From: Argyresthia goedartella
Taxonomy: Eukaryota > Arthropoda > Insecta > Lepidoptera > Argyresthiidae
DNA: 64,000 nt
NCBI GenBank assembly: GCA_949825045.1
Contig: OX463822.1
Coordinates: 34,846,703 to 34,910,702, forward strand
Reading direction: 5' to 3'
Both the position numbers and the translations under genes were made by a program. How positions within the stretch are numbered: the stretch's first letter is position 1; each line of letters opens with the position of its first letter. The notes below the pieces were generated by a model. That model saw nothing but the letters and a program-made list of their open reading frames with translations. It did no database searches and had not been told where the DNA came from. This document shows, in pieces, positions 42,490 through 53,323 of this stretch.

Positions 42490-43881
42490 TTAACTATACT
42501 GGTTAATTCCTATCATTCTTTCGGTGTCGTCGTAATCTTGCTCGTGAAGCCAGCTAACTATTTTCCGTTTTGCTTCTTTAATTGTGGATGACTTTATATC
42601 ACATGCTTTGGCAATTCTGTTATAAATGAAAGGGTGTAAAAAGAGGGGGAAACGCTGTGCAAATGTTGTTTGTGCTACTTTAGGTTGCGTTCGGAAGACA
42701 CGTTGGTTTAGAAGGCTATTGTATTCTGGTCTATTGATGATGATGCGGTGTTGGTCTGACGATGATTTAAGGATAAATAATTTCCGAATGCTCAGTAAGT
42801 TACTGTCTTTGTATAGAGTCGTGGTGGGGTATCTGAATGGTTTTTTAAACATTACTTTTAGTATTGAGCGTTGGGCCCTTTCCAAGATGAGCATGTGTGA
42901 TTTAGACGATCCTCCCCAGCATCCTATGCAGTAACTCAAAACAGATTGACATAAGGATATGAAGACCAGCTTTAGGGTATCTTTGTTAGCTCCGTTTCGA
43001 AGGACTCTCATTATGTGGATCAGTTTTCTGGCTCTACCTGAGAGGGTGCGAATGTGTTTTTGAAAGTTGAGTTTCTCGTCTATCGTGATGCCTAGGTATT
43101 TTATATTGGCAGTCCTTTGAATTGTGTCACAGGTACAATTTGCAGCAGAGAGATCGTAAGTATGAATTTGTACAGCAGAGGTGTCGGGTTGTGTGGCTAT
43201 TGTTTTATGGAAGCAAAGGTTTTTTTTTTGTGTTTAGGGTGAGCAGGTTTCGTGAGAGCCAGTTAGATATTCCTGATAGTCCACTTATGGTTTTTGAGAA
43301 AGTGTCTTTCCAATTTTTATCACTGAATATTAGAGCTGTATCATCGGCATAGCATATTATTTCGGCTGAGACTGAGGTTGGAAGACTGGTTTCTTTGTCG
43401 TTAATATAAACAATCAATAAGGTAGGACCTACGATGCTGCCCTGTGGGACTCCGTAATTTATAGGCTTGGGTCACTGTGTAAATTACAAATTTTCGTCAT
43501 TTGTTTTCTGTCTGTAAGATAGTTGCTGAACCAGTCAAGTGCTACACCCCTAATGCCCAGGTTTTCCAGTGTTTGTAATAGGATCGGTATAGAAACGGTA
43601 TCAAAGGCTTTAGCAAGATCTAGGAAAACGCCGATGGAACAGTGCCCTTTGTCAAGCTGGGAAGATACTGAGTTCAAGAGTGGGGTTATTGCGTCTTCGG
43701 TCGATTTTCCCTGTCTGAATCCAAATTGGTTTGATGATAGTAAATTGTTCGATTCTAAGTAATTGATGAGGCGTTTATTAGTAATTTTTTCAAGTAATTT
43801 TGAGAATACAGCAAGTAGAGAGATTGGTCTACAGTAACTAGGGTTGCATTTGTCGCTAGCTTTATGAATAGGAGTAAGCAA
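42490..43881 (-). pseudogene. LINE reverse transcriptase
   Basis: YCRPISLLAVFSKLLEKITN, GFRQGKSTEDAITPLL, VFLDLAKAFDTVSI (first Asp), after a shift ICYADDTALIFSDKNW (YADD box intact), then LSYCIGCWGGSSKSHMLILER and the C-terminal region ending WLHEQDYDDTERMIGINQYS. At least two shifts; a degraded but recognisable RT. Confidence 0.85.
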
Positions 43882-44610
43882 GGCTACTTTCCAGGAGTCT
43901 GGGATGATGTCACTGAGGAGGCTTAGATTACAAATGTGAAAAAGAGGTTTTACAATATGTTAGGCAATGTGTTTGACCAGAAGATTTTTGATTTTGAAGT
44001 TGCTTGATGTAGCTTGTGATTTCTAATTCATTAGTTGGTTGAAAGAAGAAAGAGTTAGGTGATTTGGCTTGGGAAGCTAAATTTGTTTCTGTTTGGTTAG
44101 TTTTTACCAGTATATCATTAGCTAAGCTGCTTCCTACAATTGTAAAGTATCTGTAACATTCATTTATGGATTCGATTGGGTTGCTTTTACTTCTTAAGAG
44201 CTTGTTTTAGATGAGTTTGTTTTAGATTTTGAGATTTCGCAGATATTTTTAATTGTTTTATTTTATTTTTAATACCATTTTAGGGTTTTTGTGATTTTTG
44301 GTTAGCATTTTATTTTCATATTCTGCCTTTACTCGGTGAAGTATATTGACACAAACGTTTCGGTATCTATTGCAGATGGTGTGAGCGGTTGCGTCATTTG
44401 GGTGTTTCCTACATTTAAGATGTAAGCTGTCTCTGTGTTTCATGCATCGTATCAGACCCGGAGTTATCCAAGGCTTTATGTGGTACTGAGCTCGACTGGT
44501 TTGCTTAACTTCGGGGTTTCTTGTGATGACCTCATTAAGATTTCCTGTAAAAATATTGGTTGCCTCTGACACATTTTGGCAGTTGGTGACAACAGTCCAA
44601 TCGATGGCTT

Positions 44611-45382
44611 TCAGGTTATTTGCTGTCTTTTGGGTAAGTTAATAATTTGATTCGTATTTATAGCGGCCACTGCGAGGTCGTAATCTGTTACTGACGTTTT
44701 ACAGACTACAGCTATGGTTTTATTTTTAGTTTTTACGAAAATTTGGTCTATGCAGGATTTATCTCTAGTGGGTATGGTAACGGCAGGGAGAAAATCGTGT
44801 TTTGCAGTAAGGCAAAGATAGCCTGTCTTACGGGTATCGGTGGAGTCTATGAGGATATTTATGTTAATATCGCCTGCTATGATTGTGTTGTTGCTGTGTT
44901 TTAATGTCTTGAGAATATTGTCAATTGAAACTAGAAAATTTCCTATATTATGCACGGAGGGAGATTTATATAGAGCTATTATTTTAAAACTGTTTGGTAA
45001 GATAATCAGAAGATAGTTTGCGTGAACAAATTCTGGTTCGGTGACCGTAGCTTTCCAGGTTTCTGATGTAAACAATGACGCCTCCGTTTTGGTTGGTGTA
45101 CTTGGTAGTGTGATAATGTGTATATCCATACATTTTTTTAATGATTGGAGAGTGGCCAAGGAAGCATTCAGTCAGAATGATAACATCGTAGTTGAGGTCT
45201 AGACGATGAAGCAAAGTTAGGAAACTGTCGCAATTGCAGTTATGGCTTCTGATGTTAAACGTTGCAATTTTCAGATTATAGGAATTTACCAACACGTTTT
45301 TACAGAATTCTGCTGATTCAACTGCGTGAATTGGGATGGCTAATGAAATATCAATATCGCTTGCAATATTCATGTTCGCCAT
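44611..45382 (-). pseudogene. LINE endonuclease
   Basis: LKIATFNIRSHNCNCDSFL, YDVIILTECFLGHSP, GGVIVYIRN, then in a second frame FKIIALYKSPSVHNIGN, TIIAGDININILID, SCIDQIFVKT and SVTDYDLAVAAI: the endonuclease blocks in order. A frameshift near 45060 separates the two halves. Confidence 0.8.
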
Positions 45383-45545
45383 TTTTGTAGTTGTATTAAA
45401 GAGTGTGTGTTGTTTGGGTTGTATAAGTCACGTATGGTGCAGCAAGATATCGTGTTAGCGGAAGATTTGTATGTATTACGTTTTTCTACATTATAATCAT
45501 AGTAATATGAGTAATAAAAATAATATTTTAACAGTAGATATATAC

Positions 45546-45825
45546 GTGGGTAGATAAATATATGAAATAAATAATGTTTGACACCTTGGACACTATTTAC
45601 ATACATTGATCTAGCCCCAAACTAGGAATCCCTGTATCTTGGGTACTAGACAACGATACACATAGTTATATAGATAAATATTATACTTAGATAGATAAAC
45701 AACCATGACTAGGGTACAAACATCCGTTCTCATCAAACAAATATTTCCCCCACCGGGACTCGAACCCGGGACCCTTGGCTTCGTAGGCAGGGTCACTGCC
45801 GACTCGGCCATTCGGGTCGACAAGT
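45546..45825 (-). mobile_element. tRNA-headed SINE
   Basis: The minus strand starts gacccgaatggccgagtcgg (A box TGGCCGAGTCGG), then the B box GGGTTCGAGTCCC near 45750, tggatgtttgt-like body, and a tail gtttggggctagatcaatg. I recall this whole layout from abundant lepidopteran SINEs whose tails come from an L2/CR1-type LINE. Although it sits at the 5' side of a LINE, it is a separate insertion. The tRNA-like part lacks a proper acceptor stem and is not a tRNA gene. Confidence 0.75.
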
Positions 45826-45834
45826 GGAGACTTT

Positions 45835-46442
45835 CATTGTCGGTCTCATTGATCCCGGAAATCTCCAGCTCGTTCTTCTTCGTTGAGAAAACTGATCCGT
45901 GTTGTTGTTCTCTGCAAAAGATTCGCGAAGCTTTCCAGAAAGGAAAAAGTTAATATATGGATAGAAAGACATGAAATACAAGAAAGTTTGAAAATATGTA
46001 TAAAAATTTGTAAAGGGGAACAATACGGCGAAGAAATAAAAGCCCTGGAAAACAAAAAGGAGATTAGTAAAAAAAGTGTACTTACCACATTGAATCCATT
46101 TGTTGATGACGACGGGATCTTGAGAATAGGGGGCAGGTTACAGGCTACTTGCGGTCGAAGTACTGGATAGTAGGGTAGGGGCTAAGCAGTTAGTCAAAAG
46201 CTTCGTTCGAAAATGCGTACAATGTATTCGTCATGCTGCCCGCATCAGATATCAACTTATGGGACAGTTACCATCAGCAAGGGCTACTGCTTCTCGTCCT
46301 TTCTTCAACAGTGGCGTGGACTATAGTAGACAATCTCCCGGAACTGGACGGACTTACAAGGGTTGTCAGTTTGAAATATAAAGGTAATGTTATTAAACGA
46401 CCAGTATCGAAATTATGTTTTTTGCCAGTAACTTCCGAGTAA
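45835..46442 (+). pseudogene. BEL/Pao integrase N-terminal linker and pol C-terminus
   Basis: LIRVVVLCKRFAKLSRKEK, ALENKKEISKKSVLTTLNPF and DDDGILRIGGRLQ match the segment that precedes BEL integrase (compare LNPFIDPQGLLRVGGRL in the first BEL element). A deletion follows, then DGLTRVVSLKYKGNVIKRPVS, the pol C-terminus. The catalytic DDE core is absent. Confidence 0.78.
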
Positions 46443-47190
46443 GATGGTATGTAATAAGCAAATTTTTGTGTACCGAAGGGTTCTGTACCTAACTAGAACA
46501 GAACAGGTTATTTTAGTTTCGATTGTATGATTTAATTGTATAAAAAACAGCATACATTCGAGTATAGTAAGTAAGATTGCGTTCATATAACCATCTATTG
46601 TTTGTTCATGGTAGTTTGGAACCAGATTTTTTGTGTCACGGTGGTCGGAATAAATGAACCGCTTACAAATAGTATTAGTTTCGTCCACTCACCACTAGAG
46701 GGCGCTGTCTCAAATTGAGCAAATTTCTACATCGCGGTGTTAAAGTGTCATAGCATAAATAGTGTCGTCAAGTTTCCTAAGATGTATTCCTTTTTTTCAA
46801 TATATGCTATATTAACTATATGCAGAGTATTATTTTCGGGATCAGGTTGTTCAGTACGAGTGACATGCTGTGGCTAACTAAAGAGCCGCGCGCCGAAAAT
46901 CAAAGGGTTTGGGACGGGGCCGGATAGCATGCGTTGCGGCGTGCAAGTGCGATGATAGGCTAATGACGTGCGCTTGCACTAGGCGGCTAGCTTCTTTGAA
47001 GGCCTTTGACGTTGCCGACTTGCCGTGCGTAGTAAAAGAGGGCTACTAATGTTTCTCACTGTTTGGAGATTGTGTCAAGATATTTTCCTAAATAAAAAAA
47101 AATGCCTCGCTTTAAAAGAAAAAGAGACAATATGATACCTAATGCTCAAGGCGATTCACCTAGCCTCCGCTTTAAAACCACTAAAATGTC
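46443..47190. other. Unassigned stretch between BEL and LINE fragments
   Basis: No ORF with known motifs. A GC-rich patch at 46860-47040 followed by an A-run and atgcctcgctttaaaagaaaaa looks like a leader plus the start of an ORF1 or gag, but only about 30 codons are open. It may be a transposon 5' end. Confidence 0.3.
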
Positions 47191-47672
47191 ACGGTGTATA
47201 TTGACAGGTAACCGTAAGTATATGTTTTTCTTTTAAATTGTATCTTATTGATTCCCTAACATCTAATTCCACCCTGATCGCCTTTTTTTGTAAAATCGTA
47301 TTTATATCTACTGATCTCCCCCAGAGCAGTATTCCATAAGATGTAATACTGTGCAAATAACTGAAGTAAACCGATCTGGAAGTTTCAACATCTGTAAGAT
47401 ATCTGATTTGTCTGACCGCAAAAGCGGCTGAGCTAAGTTTTCGTGCAGACAAATCAGATATCTTACAGATGTTGAAACTGCCAGATTGGTTTACTTCAGT
47501 TATTTTCACAGTATTATGTCTTATGGAATATTGCTCTGGGGGAGAGCAGCAGATATAAATACGATATTTTTCTTACAAAAAAGGGCGATCAAGGCGATAT
47601 ATCAATTAGATGCTAGAGAATCATTAAGAGAAAAATTCAAAGAAATTAATATACTTACGGTTACCTGTCAAT
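47191..47672. repeat. Inverted repeat of a LINE RT C-terminal segment
   Basis: The arms, about 47191-47413 and 47449-47672, are reverse complements at roughly 85 per cent by eye around a 35-bp spacer. Both encode the same LINE segment (YGILLWGRAADINTI on the plus strand, YGILLWGRSVDINTI on the minus strand). The right arm leads into the plus-strand LINE at 47690. Confidence 0.85.
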
Positions 47673-47689
47673 ATATATACGAGAATATC

Positions 47690-48849
47690 ATGCATGTAAT
47701 ATGTAATATAAATGTAATATCCAACATACTATTCTCATTACTTCTGAATGACCTGCCACAAGCGATGACCTCCAGCGAATTAGTCATGTACGCAGCTGAC
47801 GTGGCAGGAATCATCACTGACAGGACAATTGGAGGCCTTGAACAAAGCCTAAACCATGCTATCACTGAACTGTCTCACTGGTTCCGTAACAACGGTCTCG
47901 TTCTCGACATAAAGAAAACTCACTTCCTTAACTTCGACCTATCAGGTCGCCGTCTCGTCCCACTGAACGTCCAAGTGGACGGAATGCGGGTCGATCAGGT
48001 GGAAGCGACAACGTTCCTGGGCTTCGAGCTGGACCGTGGACTCACATGGCGCGCTCACGTGGCGCGACTGTGCGCGCGACTCAGCGGCGCATGCTTTGCG
48101 CTGCGGCGGCTGGTGCTCACGGTGCCGCGCAGTGTGGCGCGCGCGTGCTACTTCGCCACGGTACACTCGCTGCTGCAGTACGGACCCGAGCTGTGAGGGC
48201 GCGCGGCGAACTGGGAGAGAGCATTCAGGATGCAACAGCGAGCCGTGAGAGCGATAGTCCAGGTCCGCCGGGACGTGTCGGTAAAACCTCACTTTAAAGC
48301 GCTGCACATCTTGACGCTCCCGTCCATCGTCATACTCCAGGTGGCCGTGTATATGCACGAGAACATCCACTCTTTCCGCAGGCATCACGACATCCACGGA
48401 CACGCGACACGCAACGGTCACAGGCTCAGGACGGTTTCACACAACCTGGCCAAGTCATCGAAGTTGACTCACGTCATGGGTCCGACAGTATACAACCGCA
48501 TACCAGAACATATTAAATCTGCCCCTAATTCCGCATGCCTTCAAAAAGCGACTGAAACACTGGCTTGTCGAGCAAACCTTCTACTCATTCGCTGAGTTCG
48601 AAGCGACCAATATAAAATGTGATTCCAATTTAATGAAATGAATAACTATTTTAATTTAATACAATTCAAATTTAATGTAATACTTTATGGCAATTTTAAT
48701 TTTAAATAATGATATCTTAATTTATGGAATGCATTTTTATGTGTCTGACATTTTTATACAGATGTATATTAATCAATTTTTTATTTATAATCTGACATGT
48801 AATTGACACTTACCAATAAATATGTTTCAATGTTTCAATGTTTCAATGT
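47690..48849 (+). pseudogene. LINE RT C-terminal part with (TGTTTCAA)n tail
   Basis: NILFSLLLNDLPQAM, then YAADVAGII where YADDV is expected (one catalytic Asp replaced by Ala), NNGLVLDIKKTHFLNFDLSG, ATTFLGFELDRGLTW, LLQYGPEL-stop and, after it, RMQQRAVRAIVQVRRD and LAKSSKLTHVMGPTVYNRI. Closely parallel to the LINE at 25132-29389. A frameshift occurs near 48530. It ends in an 8-bp tandem tail at 48823-48849. Confidence 0.85.
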
Positions 48850-49408
48850 AAGAAAAAACATAGCTTTATTTAAAATTGTAGGTGATAGCCATACAATTAA
48901 CACTAGAAATAAAAATAGGTTAGCACTACCATTATTTAGACTAAGTAAAGTAGGCACATCATTCATGGGGCACTGTATTCGCTCCTACAATAAAATACCA
49001 CAGGAATCATTGATCCTTCCTGAAAAGAGGTTCAAAAACTATGTTAAAAATGAGCTGATAAGAAAGTCCTATTATAGTATTAAGGAATACTTAGATGACA
49101 AAACTACATGGTCCATACCATCTCAGCGCACAGAAATTCGACGAGGGGCGATGGATCTATCACTCGCCGGCGAATTTCCTTAGACCGAAACCAGTACCTG
49201 TTGTAAAGTCACTTTAAAAAAAAAAAGGTATGGGGGAGTTTCTTGCCGTTTCTTCTTAACCCCGAGGCCCACCTTCCGAAACGGTGTAGTCTTTTTTTTA
49301 TATAAAAAAAAATTGACTTGCAGTTATAAGTAAGTATAATTTTGACGTAGAATAAGATAATTTATTTATTTATATTCAATAAAAAAAATGACTCTGACTC
49401 TGACTCTG
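48850..49408 (+). pseudogene. 5'-truncated LINE 3' end with (GACTCT)n tail
   Basis: Only the last part of ORF2 remains: NTRNKNRLALPLFRLSKVG, HCIRSYNKIPQESL, KSYYSIKEYLDD, stop at 49183, then a 3' UTR and gactct repeats at 49391-49408. It begins exactly where the previous LINE's tail ends, so it inserted at that tail. Confidence 0.8.
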
Positions 49409-49559
49409 CGAGATTAGTAGGACCCCATTGAAGTTTCAAAACTATAGTGATTCCAAGAAAGATTGTGTCCTCAACGAGGTCCAATCTTTGAGATCCTATT
49501 CTTACACACCTTTCGTACATTAGGCAAACAAAATTTGATACATTTAGTCTTTTTGAGTT

Positions 49560-50900
49560 TAATCAATAACAAGTTGTTCATATTAAACCAACTCAACACA
49601 TGAGAGAGTGTACGTACTATTTGGGTCGTCTAGAATTTCTTCTTGTTTTTTCAGCTTGAAAAAAATAGATGTGTCATCAGCAAATAGTACAATCTGCATC
49701 ATTTTTTCCACCATATACGGTAGGTCATTTACGTATACTAAGAAAAGGAACGGACCTAAGATAGAACCTTGAGGGACACCAATATTCATATGGGTTCCAG
49801 TGGACTTACATCTGTTTATATCTATTTTTAATTCACTTTCCATAAGATTAATTCCATTAATTTTAACGCGTTATCTTTGATACCATAGTGTTGTATAGTT
49901 TGAGCAAAAGAGTTTTATGGTCCACACTGTCAAAGGCCTTGGAAAGATCACAGAAAATACCAACCGCATCCTGTGATCCTTCCCACGCATTATAAATTTG
50001 TTCTACTAGCGCTACTTCGGTGTCTGTTTTTGATCTGCTTTTAGTGAATCCGAACTGTTCTTTGTGGAATAGCCCAGATGCATTGAAGTGTGAGAGTAGT
50101 TGACTCAATATGGCTTTTCAAATACCTAGCTCAACACTGGCAATACAGATACAGGTCTGAAGTTAGCAGGGTCTTCCTTACCACCGGATTTGAAAAGTGG
50201 TATTAATCTGCTCATGTTTATGAGATCAGGACAAAACACCGTTTGCTATACAACTATTGAATGTGATTGCCATTTATGGTGCAATCACACCGATTACTGA
50301 TATGCCCCATAAATCTTTAGTCTTTTCATGTTAAGAAGTTTAAATGTTTTAACTATAGTTATAGAGCCTATTGGTTTGGAGTTAAAGCCATCCTTGTTTT
50401 GGGGCACATTTTCAACCAAGTAATCTAAAGACTTTTTAGAAGAGGATGGTAGTGATTCTGCTGTTATGATGGGTATGGTACTGAATAACTTTTCAAACAC
50501 AGACAGAAGCACTACCATCCTCTTCTGAAAAGTCTTTTGATTACTTAATAACCTGGCGGCGTATCCCCGGTGTCAGGTGTGACGATTGTGAGCTCTCCGG
50601 TGGGAGCGGTGGTGTTATGCTGAGACTCACATATCTGGCAGTAATCATGGATGCATCGCTGTCTCTGTCGCGAAAACTGGAGTACTCTCCGTAGATTAGT
50701 ATGGCTATCCAGTATTAATTTGTTTAGTTCCGTGATTTGTTTTTTTTTCTGTCCATGAATACTTGGTAACTAATTCTTGAAGTTCCATCTCCAGTCGCGA
50801 TATTTTCAGTTCTAAATCAGTGAATTTATTCTGATAATCCTTTATCATTTCCTGAGTTATTATAGTGTTAGTTTATTAGTTACATAAAACAAAGAACTCA
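49560..50900 (-). pseudogene. Minus-strand LINE fragments (ORF1 coiled coil and RT)
   Basis: The RT pieces read CDLSKAFDSVDHKTLLLKL (50108-49863) and GVPQGSILGPFLFLVYVND then VLFADDTSIFF (49843-49583). Upstream, 50518-50294 carries PQNKDGFNSKPIGS, the region before the RT. At 50880-50740 TDLELKISRLEMELQELVTK is a short coiled coil as in ORF1. The endonuclease is missing. An inverted repeat at 50418-50546 overlaps it. Confidence 0.72.
50418..50546. repeat. 37-bp inverted repeat with 55-nt loop
   Basis: Arms 50418-50454 and 50510-50546 match as reverse complements at 35 of 37 positions (core actaccatcctcttct). It lies inside the minus-strand LINE fragment, so one arm is probably a small inverted duplication of LINE sequence. 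Confidence 0.85.
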
Positions 50901-51095
50901 GCTGGATATGTAGTATTCCGTTCCGGCATTCAAATTCATCGGCAGTTGACATTTAGAGTGGCTTCAGTCGCAGGAACAATCTTCTAGTTGTAGTGTCTAG
51001 CTCAAAACACTGTTCATAGTTTTACTATTCTAACAAGTTATTGCACTTATATTTAACTCGTATTGCAACACTAATTTGATTAATTAAAAAAATAT
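50901..51095. other. AT-rich junction
   Basis: No gene or repeat recognised. Confidence 0.4.
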
Positions 51096-51475
51096 TTATC
51101 TGCTATCGTTTTGTGAACAGCTGACCGCTAACCAACTGGGAGACCACCATAGGTCATGTAAAGTGAGCTCATGAGCAGACATTCCCCTGCTTGCACAGTC
51201 AGCAGGGTTAAGATTTGTGGGCACATGTCTACGTGACGCGGGTCGTGCTAGCTGCGATCTTAGCCACTCACTTAGATTGGCTTCGAAAGTCTGAAGCCAA
51301 AGAGCCATGCCAGCACTATGGTGCTGCAGGACTAACATGTATGGTGTGAGATAGTAATGTGAGCTGACAAGTGGGTCGACACTCTAGTCATGAACTGAGA
51401 TAGAAGGGCTGCAGCTGACAGCTTCTCCTTGGAAATGGAGAGGTGATACTTAACTGGTGCCACCTTTGACTAGGC
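51096..51475 (-). pseudogene. BEL/Pao RNase H fragment
   Basis: The minus strand reads KVAPVKYHLSISKEKLSAAA, after shifts, then RRHVPTNLNPADCASRGMSA and LWWSPSWL, the RNase H C-terminal signature seen in both other BEL elements of this window. No further pol sequence is attached. Confidence 0.78.
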
Positions 51476-51600
51476 TATGATCAGATGTACGGTGATCACA
51501 TTCTATTCCTATCTCGTCCGAAAAGGCTTTTTACGAACCTTGCTACGGTAGGAGCCTACGACCATTCTTCCGCTCGTGCCGTAAACTTCTCGGTTTCATT

Positions 51601-51734
51601 TTGGCAGTTTGTTATATTTCATATAACAAACTGCCAACGGGCATCGAGTTATAATTCGATGTTTTTGGCTGTTTGCGATTTAGCCAATGTCACAGATACT
51701 GCTATCGATTTTAAACTCGATTGCAGTATCTGTG
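51601..51734. repeat. Cluster of hairpins
   Basis: Hairpin 1 spans 51601-51637, with perfect 17-bp arms (ttggcagtttgttatat) around ttc. Hairpin 2 spans 51691-51734, arms cacagatactgctatcga and complement with one mismatch. Between them 51643-51662 is a near-palindrome (catcgagttataattcgatg). No protein or transposon is recognised around it; the + strand ORF 51485-51853 crossing them has no family motif. Confidence 0.85.
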
Positions 51735-51984
51735 CTACTAAATTCCAAATAATCGAGCTTAGGGTGATCCACCAATCCATCGACATTGATCGATGCCGCC
51801 GATCAGTGGCAGAATGGAATAGTCGACGTCGGCGACTTGTTACATTAAAATAAATTGGACAGAGAAGAGGCATGTGCCCAGCGGTGGCTCACAATTACAT
51901 AAATGATGAAGATTATTATATTCACGTGTATTATCCCCCATTGTCACACCTTATCCTTTTAACCGTTTTTTCAAATTCATTTTT

Positions 51985-52335
51985 GTATCGATAATCAAAG
52001 TGCGATTAAATTGTCAAATGAAAACAGTAAAAGCATATCGATATAAAATATAATTTTATCAAAGATTTAATTAGTGAACGAGAAATAATTGTAATTGTTT
52101 AGGTCAAATGAAAATATAGCAGATATTTTGATAAAGGCATTAGGAAAACAAAAGCACAACTATTTTGTACAAAAGCTAGGTTTTTAATTAAATGGTTCTT
52201 ATTACATCCTTAAGGTAGGTAGAAGTACGATCAATAATGAGTGTTAACGTAATTAGGTAAGTACTTAGGAGTTTCAATTTTTAGGCACATGTTAAGTACA
52301 TTTTAAAGTTCTAAAAATTGAGGGGGAGAACAGTT
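51985..52335 (+). pseudogene. Copia pol 3' end with polypurine tract
   Basis: DNQSAIKLSNENSK (RNase H), after a shift HIDIKYNFIKDLISERE, then ADILIKALGKQKHNYFVQKLG-stop, the typical copia pol C-terminus. A polypurine tract gagggggagaac at 52321-52332 precedes a likely 3' LTR that starts near 52337 with tgtcaagaagtac. This copia is in + orientation and distinct from the 2248-9609 element. Confidence 0.78.
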
Positions 52336-52336
52336 A

Positions 52337-52690
52337 TGTCAAGAAGTACAGAAATAATTATTTAGTGCAGTATTTGTGTATTTTGTGTTAGCTTTTTTTG
52401 TTAATTTAATGTTACCTAAATGTTTAATTTTATTGTAGCTATAATAATTTTATTGTCTTCTATTTTATAACAATTCTTATTTATGGTTAATTAGAATTGA
52501 GAAGGGATGATGAAGTTAGGTACTTTTACGCTATTATCTATGGTTTATAATGGAGGAATAGAGCTGTTGTTTTGTTGTGTCAATTTGGCATTTGGTAAAT
52601 AGAGAAAATATTGAACGGTTGTGAATATTTGTTTCTCTTATAATAAATAGGAATATGGAGACTTCCAGGAGTAATTAGGGATTTAACAGA
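52337..52690 (+). repeat. Probable copia 3' LTR
   Basis: Begins tgtcaag straight after the polypurine tract. The far end cannot be fixed; a plausible ...ttaaca lies near 52689. No second LTR is in the window, so the call rests on position alone. Confidence 0.45.
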
Positions 52691-53323
52691 TATATGGCCG
52701 CCATTTTTAACTTTTTGTTACTGGTCAGATTTGTTTCAAAATCGATATCTGGGGATCCGGTTGGAGTCCAATTATGATTCTGAGCATCGATATAAAGTCT
52801 GTGATTCTGAGTCAGATTTTGAAAAAGTCGCCGCCATTTTTTTTTTTAGTTACTGGTCTGATTTGCGACTCAGGTTCTCGAAAGAGAACCTGTCCAACCA
52901 AATATAAAATCTATGAAACAAGTTACATTGGCGAAATTCACCGAGATGTTAGACCGCCAAGAAATTGAGTTCTATGAAAATAGGTTCAGCTTGAGATTGA
53001 GACACGTTTCTAGATTTATTCGACTAGCTTGTCAAATACCGTATTTGCAATTACAATAATCGCAAGTGACAAGGGACACACGTACTAACGTAGCTAGGTA
53101 GCGAGCGATGCGTAACGGTCGAATTGTGTAACGGTCAGCGACGGTAAACTCAAAATGAAAGGGGTAGTAGGTATATTGCTGGCGATCGACTCAAAAAGCT
53201 TTAGACATCGACCGATATTGAGCACACTAGATAAGCTTTACATTTTAGAGTAGAAATATGTGTTTATATGCTTTCTAACGTGTTGCTGTATGTACCCTTC
53301 TCATGGTAATTTAAATCTCACGG
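52690..53323. other. Unassigned repeat-like stretch
   Basis: The phrase gccgccatttttaac...gttactggtc(a/t)gattt occurs at about 52697 and again at about 52830, about 134 bp apart, each after a run of t. This suggests an imperfect tandem duplication. No gene seen. Confidence 0.4.

Larger units (their letters stand above)
42062..45545 (-). mobile_element. Minus-strand LINE inserted in the second BEL element
   Basis: Minus-strand order: endonuclease (45382-44984, 45159-44611), linker (44572-44258), RT (43881-43459 and 43417-43205) and C-terminus (43011-42490), then a 3' region with (ta)n at about 42427-42455 and a T/A-rich end near 42062. Several frameshifts. Endonuclease and RT resemble the + strand LINE at 55.7-63.6 kb. 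The 5' end abuts a SINE. Confidence 0.78.
38400..46442 (+). mobile_element. Second BEL/Pao element, degraded and multiply interrupted
   Basis: A plus-strand BEL/Pao gag-pol relic: gag (38433-39070), zinc knuckles (39078-39260), protease (39397-39888), RT start (39940-40483), solo LTR insertion (40484-41575), RT remnant fused to the RNase H tail (41576-41960), minus-strand LINE and SINE insertion (about 42062-45825), the RNase H/integrase linker (about 45835-46150) and the pol C-terminus (46325-46442). The integrase core is deleted. No LTRs of its own are recognised. It is only distantly related to the 16321-23975 element. Confidence 0.75.

Noticed and set aside
45740..45825. A tRNA gene on the minus strand
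   Set aside because: A and B boxes are good, but it lacks a matching acceptor stem and is followed by a SINE body and LINE-like tail, so it is a SINE head.
42062..45825. A LINE carrying its own pol III head at the 5' end
   Set aside because: The head belongs to a complete SINE with its own tail at about 45546-45600; the LINE begins beyond it. The similar idea is kept only for the 61150-61225 block, where no SINE tail is seen.
48036..48297. GC-rich ORFs in other frames
   Set aside because: Shadows of the LINE RT C-terminal segment on the same strand.
51485..51853. 122-codon plus-strand ORF
   Set aside because: Crosses several palindromes, shows no family motif and uses sequence that reads the same on both strands.
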